Source of the DNA: Candidatus Eubacterium faecigallinarum
Lineage (GTDB): Bacteria; Bacillota; Clostridia; Oscillospirales; Acutalibacteraceae
Assembly: GCA_019115455.1 (NCBI GenBank)
Contig: DXDN01000024.1
Coordinates: 1 to 51,889 of the forward strand
Reading direction: 5' to 3'
Length of the DNA: 51,889 bases
Shown: piece by piece, positions 48,393-51,889 of the stretch
How positions within the stretch are numbered: the first letter of the stretch is position 1
Layout of the letters: every line of letters starts with the position of its first letter
The notes under the pieces: model-generated
Databases searched by the model: none
The model's input: the letters and a program-made list of their open reading frames with translations, nothing else
Told to the model about the DNA's origin: nothing
Position numbers and translations under genes: made by a program

Positions 48393-49974
48393 TGAAATAA
48401 GACTAAACCTTGACGAGGAGGAAGAACTCCTTAAAGCTAAGGCGGCAAAGGTGCTTAAGATAAATCAAAAATATGTTAAATCTTTGTCCATTTACAAAAA
48501 AAGCGTGGACGCAAGGAAAAAGGACGACGTCCATTTTATGTACTGCGTAGACGTTGAAATAACTCTTGACGAAAAGCAGATTGTATCTAAGAGCAAAAGC
48601 CAGAAGATACAGCTTGTTACACCGTATAAATATGTTATGCCTGAAAATAAGCGTAAAAGCGAATTCAGACCGGTGGTTGTCGGATTCGGTCCGGCAGGCA
48701 TGTTTGCCGGACTTATTCTTGCCCAGGCAGGTCTTCGACCTATTGTGCTGGAGCGTGGACGTGACGTTGACAGAAGAACACGGGACGTAAACAAGTTTTG
48801 GAAAACCAGGGAGCTTGACGAGGAGTCCAATGTTCAGTTCGGCGAGGGCGGCGCAGGTACGTTTTCGGACGGCAAGCTCACAACGGGTATCAAGAGTCCG
48901 TATATCCGCAAGATTTTGCAGGAGCTTTATGAGGCGGGTGCGCCTGAGGAAATTCTCTATTCAGCAAAGCCTCATATCGGCACGGACAGGCTTGCCGTTG
49001 TGGTGAAAAATATCAGAAAAAAGATTGAATCCCTGGGCGGAGAAGTCAGGCTTGAGTCGAAGCTTGAGAAACTTATATGCGCCAACGGTTTTATTCACGG
49101 AGTAACGTATTCAAATAACGGCAGAAGCATTGATATGGAAACCGACTGTGTTATAATGGCAATCGGTCACAGCGCCAGGGATACTGTTGAAATGCTTTAC
49201 GGCATGGGCGTTGAGATAATTCAAAAGCCGTTTTCGGTAGGAGCGAGAATAGAACATCCCCAAAAACTTATTGACAAGGCTCAGTACGGAAAATTTGCAG
49301 GCAACAAAAAGCTGGGAGCCGCTGACTATAAGCTTTCCTGCCACGGCTTGCACGAAAGGGGAGCATATACATTTTGTATGTGCCCCGGAGGTACTGTTGT
49401 AGCTGCCGCCAGCGAAAAGGAAGGCGTTATTGTAAACGGCATGAGCTCCCTTGCCCGTGACGGCGAAAATGCCAACTCAGCGCTGTTGGTGGGAATTGAG
49501 CCCAAGGATTTCCCCGATGAGCATCCCCTTGCAGGAATATATTATCAGCGTGAAATAGAGCACAAGGCGTTCCTGCTTGCCGGCGGAGATTACAGGGCTC
49601 CGGCACAGCTTGTGGGAGATTTTCTCAGCAATAAAGAGAGCAAAGCACTGGGAAGCGTAAATCCCACCTGCCCCACAGGTGTTACCCTGACTAATCTTGA
49701 TGAATGTCTGCCGTCAAAGGTTTCAGCAACGATGAAATCAGCAATAGTTGAAATGGATAAGAAACTTAACGGCTTTAATCTTTACGACGCCGTTCTTACT
49801 GCTCCTGAAACGAGATCCTCCAGCTCTGTCAGAATACTGAGGGACGAGTTTTTGCAGTGCAATATCAGGGGAGTTTATCCCTGCGGTGAAGGAGCCGGTT
49901 ATGCAGGCGGAATTATATCTGCGGCGGTGGACGGAGTGAAATGCGCCCACGCTGTGCTTGATGACGAGCACTAA
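48379..49974 (+). CDS. FAD-dependent dehydrogenase, COG2509 type
   Basis: A 531-residue flavoprotein with an N-terminal 90-residue domain (MIRINEIRLNLDEEEELLKAKAAKVLKI) and an FAD-binding domain starting VVVGFGPAGMFAGLILAQAG. VQFGEGGAGTFSDGKLTTG and the C-terminal GVYPCGEGAGYAGGIISAAVDG are marks of this uncharacterised dehydrogenase family. It overlaps the preceding gene and is probably coupled with it. Substrate unknown. Confidence 0.88.
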   Translation: MIRINEIRLNLDEEEELLKAKAAKVLKINQKYVKSLSIYKKSVDARKKDDVHFMYCVDVEITLDEKQIVSKSKSQKIQLVTPYKYVMPENKRKSEFRPVVVGFGPAGMFAGLILAQAGLRPIVLERGRDVDRRTRDVNKFWKTRELDEESNVQFGEGGAGTFSDGKLTTGIKSPYIRKILQELYEAGAPEEILYSAKPHIGTDRLAVVVKNIRKKIESLGGEVRLESKLEKLICANGFIHGVTYSNNGRSIDMETDCVIMAIGHSARDTVEMLYGMGVEIIQKPFSVGARIEHPQKLIDKAQYGKFAGNKKLGAADYKLSCHGLHERGAYTFCMCPGGTVVAAASEKEGVIVNGMSSLARDGENANSALLVGIEPKDFPDEHPLAGIYYQREIEHKAFLLAGGDYRAPAQLVGDFLSNKESKALGSVNPTCPTGVTLTNLDECLPSKVSATMKSAIVEMDKKLNGFNLYDAVLTAPETRSSSSVRILRDEFLQCNIRGVYPCGEGAGYAGGIISAAVDGVKCAHAVLDDEH

Positions 49975-50004
49975 TCTGTACACTATTTATTAAGGTGAAA
50001 ATGT

Positions 50005-50676
50005 ATGAGAATGAAACGCAAAAAGAATCTTGACGAGAGAATTGACGCGTCGTCGGATTATCTTATAATAATGAAAAATGATTCTCTTAACTACAAGGAC
50101 GCAGTTAACGAGAATCATATGATAGATTTTGATAAGCTTTTTTCAAATTCAAATCCTGTGGTGCTGGAAATAGGCAGCGGCAAGGGGCAATTTGGATGTG
50201 AGTATGCAAAAAGAACCCCCCAAAAAAATATTCTCTGCGTTGAAAGAAACCGCAACGTCCTTATCCAGGCAATAGAAAGCGCCAGAGCAGCAGGACTTGA
50301 AAATATACGATTTCTGTGCGGAACGGCAGAGTATCTTCCGTCATATATTCCCCAGTGTTCGGTGGAGGAAATTTATCTTAATTTTTCCTGCCCGTTTCCG
50401 AAACACAGGCACATTGCCCACAGGCTGACGAATCCTCTTTTTCTTGAAATTTACAAGAAGATAATGAAGCCTGACGGTGTTATTTGCCAGAAAACTGACA
50501 ATATGCATTTCTTTGAATATTCCATTGAGCAGTTTTCGCTGTGCGATTTCAGACTTTCCAATATTTCTCTTGATTTGCACAACAGTGATTTTGAGGGCAA
50601 TATTGTTACGGAGTATGAGAATAAATTTGCTTCTATGGGATATCCGATTTATCGCCTGGAGGCGAGATTGAAATAA
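50005..50676 (+). CDS. trmB: tRNA (guanine-N7-)-methyltransferase
   Basis: A 223-residue TrmB. The SAM-binding motif is VLEIGSGKGQFG, followed by the conserved RNxxL segment ERNRNVLIQAIE and NFSCPFPKHRHIAHRLT. The usual family sequence there has Asp-Pro-Trp; here it reads Cys-Pro-Phe, a variant also seen as NPW or SPW in Clostridia. It methylates G46 of tRNA. AAGGTG lies before the ATG; other ATG codons at 50001 and 50011 are nearby. Confidence 0.93.
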   Translation: MRMKRKKNLDERIDASSDYLIIMKNDSLNYKDAVNENHMIDFDKLFSNSNPVVLEIGSGKGQFGCEYAKRTPQKNILCVERNRNVLIQAIESARAAGLENIRFLCGTAEYLPSYIPQCSVEEIYLNFSCPFPKHRHIAHRLTNPLFLEIYKKIMKPDGVICQKTDNMHFFEYSIEQFSLCDFRLSNISLDLHNSDFEGNIVTEYENKFASMGYPIYRLEARLK

Positions 50677-50727
50677 CTTTACAGGACCACATATCTGAGC
50701 TATAAATAAAAAGAAAGGGATAGAGTT

Positions 50728-51279
50728 ATGAATCATTGCGGCACGCAAAAATTAGAGACAGACAGATTGATTTTAAGAAGATATGTTATTGAAGACGCTG
50801 TGGCAATGTATAATAATTGGGCATCGGATAAAGAGGTAACTAAATACCTGATGTGGCAGCCTCATCCCAGCCTTGAAATCAGTCGCAAAGTAACAGCGGC
50901 TTGGGTCAATCAATATTCTGACAAGAGCTTTTATCACTGGGCTATTGCGTTAAAGGAAAACGGTGATGAGCCGATCGGCGATATTGCTGTGGTAAATATG
51001 AACGAAGAAACTTCAGCGGTACATATTGGATATTGCATTGGCAGAGCATGGTGGCACAATGGAATCACTTCTGAAGCTCTCGAAGCGGTTATGGATTATT
51101 TGTTTGATGAGGTAAATGTAAATCGCATTGAATCAAGACATGATCCCAGAAATCCTAATTCCGGTAAGGTAATGCAAAAATGCAATATGAAATATGAGGG
51201 AACGCTGCGAAGTTCGGACTGGAACAATCAAGGTATTTGCGACGCTTGCTATTATGCCTTATTAAAATCAGAAAGATAA
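50728..51279 (+). CDS. GNAT-family N-acetyltransferase, RimJ/RimL-like
   Basis: A 183-residue GNAT enzyme. It begins LETDRLILRRY, has the acetyl-CoA-binding VHIGYCIGRAWWHNGITSEALEAV, and ends with NSGKVMQKCNMKYEGTLR, typical of RimJ/RimL and related ribosomal-protein or small-amine acetyltransferases. AAAGGGAT precedes the ATG. No target can be named. Confidence 0.88.
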   Translation: MNHCGTQKLETDRLILRRYVIEDAVAMYNNWASDKEVTKYLMWQPHPSLEISRKVTAAWVNQYSDKSFYHWAIALKENGDEPIGDIAVVNMNEETSAVHIGYCIGRAWWHNGITSEALEAVMDYLFDEVNVNRIESRHDPRNPNSGKVMQKCNMKYEGTLRSSDWNNQGICDACYYALLKSER

Positions 51280-51283
51280 AATT

Positions 51284-51312
51284 ACAGCAAGAAAAAAGCT
51301 CCTGCTGTTTTT
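51284..51312 (+). terminator. Weak terminator after the acetyltransferase gene
   Basis: acagca (51284-51289) pairs with tgctgt (51303-51308), loop 13 bases, followed by ttttt. The loop is long, so the call is moderate. Confidence 0.5.
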
Positions 51313-51371
51313 GAACTGCCCCAAATTGTGCAGACAGTACAAAAAAGCCCCAAAAGGGTAGAATATTAAAT

Positions 51372-51515
51372 TCAAGCAACAAACTGATTTCGTTTTTCTA
51401 ACGGAGTAAGTTTTGTTTTTGCTTGAATACGGTAGTTGTTGTAAAAGTTATGTGTTCACCTAAACTCATTTACCATTTCTAATCTTTTGATATATCTTTC
51501 TTTTCTATTAAGCTC
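51372..51515 (-). pseudogene. C-terminal fragment of an IS3-family transposase (rve domain)
   Basis: Forty-eight codons in one minus-strand frame read ELNRKERYIKRLEMVNEF, then R-stop, then THNFYNNYRIQAKTKLTP LEKRNQFVA and the stop, the usual end of IS3 orfB (FYNxxRxQxKxxxLTPxEKR). An in-frame TGA near the middle sits where other copies would have Trp, and the frame is closed by TAA directly upstream. It is a decayed fragment. Confidence 0.75.
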
Positions 51516-51606
51516 TTATTTTGTAATTGTGTTAGCATACTTAATTGTTTTACAGACGGCGGTAAATTTGTACCGTCTTTTCTCTGTGATTTCTCCCCAT
51601 AACAAA

Positions 51607-51650
51607 ACCTCCTATGGTAATTTAATTCTAACATAGGAGGTCTTTTTTGT
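51607..51650. terminator. 10-bp hairpin with T run inside the IS remnant
   Basis: acctcctatg (51607-51616) pairs perfectly with cataggaggt (51632-51641), followed by ctttttt. On the minus strand the AGGAGG in the left arm could be the ribosome site for the ATG at 51600, so the hairpin could mask it, a known way to damp transposase expression. Confidence 0.65.
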
Positions 51651-51684
51651 TCGTCTTACGGACTTGTTCATGTATGCACACTTT

Positions 51685-51889
51685 TTATGAATATTCCTGT
51701 GTTTTTTTGTCAAGGTGGCTTATGTCAATATAATCAGGCAAACCATTTCTGTAAGGAACCTGCGGCACTCCCCTTACCAAAGGTCTGATATAATCGATAA
51801 ATTCCTCTGTAACAAAATTCCCCTCATCATTAATCCAATCTAAAGGAACTGTTTAGCCATTTTTAACCCTGTGTCACTTAGCACATTGA
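51685..51889 (-). pseudogene. C-terminal fragment of a phosphofructokinase-like protein, broken
   Basis: A minus-strand frame of 55 codons, 51685-51852, reads TVPLDWINDEGNFVTEEFIDYIRP, continues LVRGVPQVPYRNGLPDYIDI and ends SHLDKKTQEYS. This resembles the C-terminus of clostridial 6-phosphofructo- or diphosphate-dependent phosphofructokinases (WINEEGNxVTxEFIDYxxPLIxG...GLP). Upstream in the same frame a TAA (51853-51855) and a TGA a few codons later interrupt it, with related sequence (HRVKNG) continuing to the window edge. It may be an inactive copy or a frameshifted gene; identity is by eye only. Confidence 0.45.

Larger units (their letters stand above)
51310..51676 (-). mobile_element. 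Remnant of an IS3-family insertion sequence
   Basis: The remnant runs minus-strand. It keeps the 3' end of orfB and a likely right end (tgaactgccccaaattgtgcag near 51314-51335), while its 5' side keeps AGGAGG plus an ATG at 51600 and a start tgaacaagtccgtaag near 51672. The two ends share TGAAC and a few further bases, too few to prove terminal repeats. Most of the transposase has been deleted. Confidence 0.6.

Noticed and set aside
1-51889. CRISPR array, rRNA or tRNA genes
   Set aside because: No direct repeats with constant spacers, no rRNA-like stretches and no tRNA cloverleaf were seen in reading the window; the only tandem arrays are the short repeats listed.

Overview
The window looks like a chromosome segment from a low-to-mid GC Gram-positive anaerobe of the class Clostridia, probably a gut member of the Ruminococcaceae/Oscillospiraceae type. 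The reasons are purine-rich Shine-Dalgarno sites before almost every gene, near-consensus sigma-A promoters, an L10-type ribosomal leader, an ECF-type ThiT gene behind a TPP riboswitch, HPr with both His15 and Ser46, 4Fe-4S proteins, a Nim-like flavoprotein, and a large serine recombinase element. No species can be named from the sequence alone.

Region 1 (1 to about 7.2 kb) is the right part of an integrative or mobilizable element: a partial repeat-bearing gene, a small sigma-70 region 4 protein, a RepA-like RecA-fold ATPase, a ribbon-helix-helix protein, a small helical protein and a large serine recombinase. A cassette of Crp/Fnr regulator, ferredoxin and cupin sits inside it between two direct repeats of about 57 bp. 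Three TTTTGRTRCC motifs exactly 54 bp apart precede the ribbon-helix-helix gene.

Region 2 (7.2-19.4 kb) carries export and uptake systems: an ABC ATPase/FtsX permease/CARDB-like membrane protein operon; a minus-strand MATE-Nim-MATE operon whose leader holds a terminator-type hairpin; a MarR-YczE pair; and a three-gene ABC importer with an ABC_sub_bind lipoprotein.

Region 3 (19.4-26.3 kb) is metabolic: an LDH/MDH-family dehydrogenase with Arg at the specificity position, DAHP synthase, two consecutive GH25 lysozymes, ThiT under a TPP riboswitch, and a DRE-TIM aldolase. Region 4 (26.4-38 kb) is sugar metabolism: GH36 alpha-galactosidase divergent from an AraC regulator, a metallophosphoesterase and a GPH-type transporter, then a fructose PTS operon fruR-fruK-fruA that also contains ptsH and ptsI.

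Region 5 (38.3-43.2 kb) holds a CorA-like transporter, Ogt, thioredoxin reductase, a second Crp/Fnr regulator, thioredoxin and an unknown membrane-anchored protein. Region 6 (43.2-47.2 kb) is the ribosomal block rpmG-secE-nusG-rplK-rplA-(L10 leader)-rplJ-rplL on the minus strand; SecE and L10 have unusual Ala/Glu/Thr-rich C-terminal tails. Region 7 (47.2-51.9 kb) holds two FAD enzymes, TrmB and a GNAT acetyltransferase, and ends in decayed DNA: an IS3-family remnant and a broken phosphofructokinase-like fragment.

No wholly new multi-gene system could be demonstrated. The strongest non-routine signals are the repeat-flanked redox cassette, the 54-bp phased motifs, the MATE leader, operators placed near -41 of predicted Crp/Fnr-controlled promoters, a minus-strand-specific terminator upstream of fruR, and the tails on SecE and L10.
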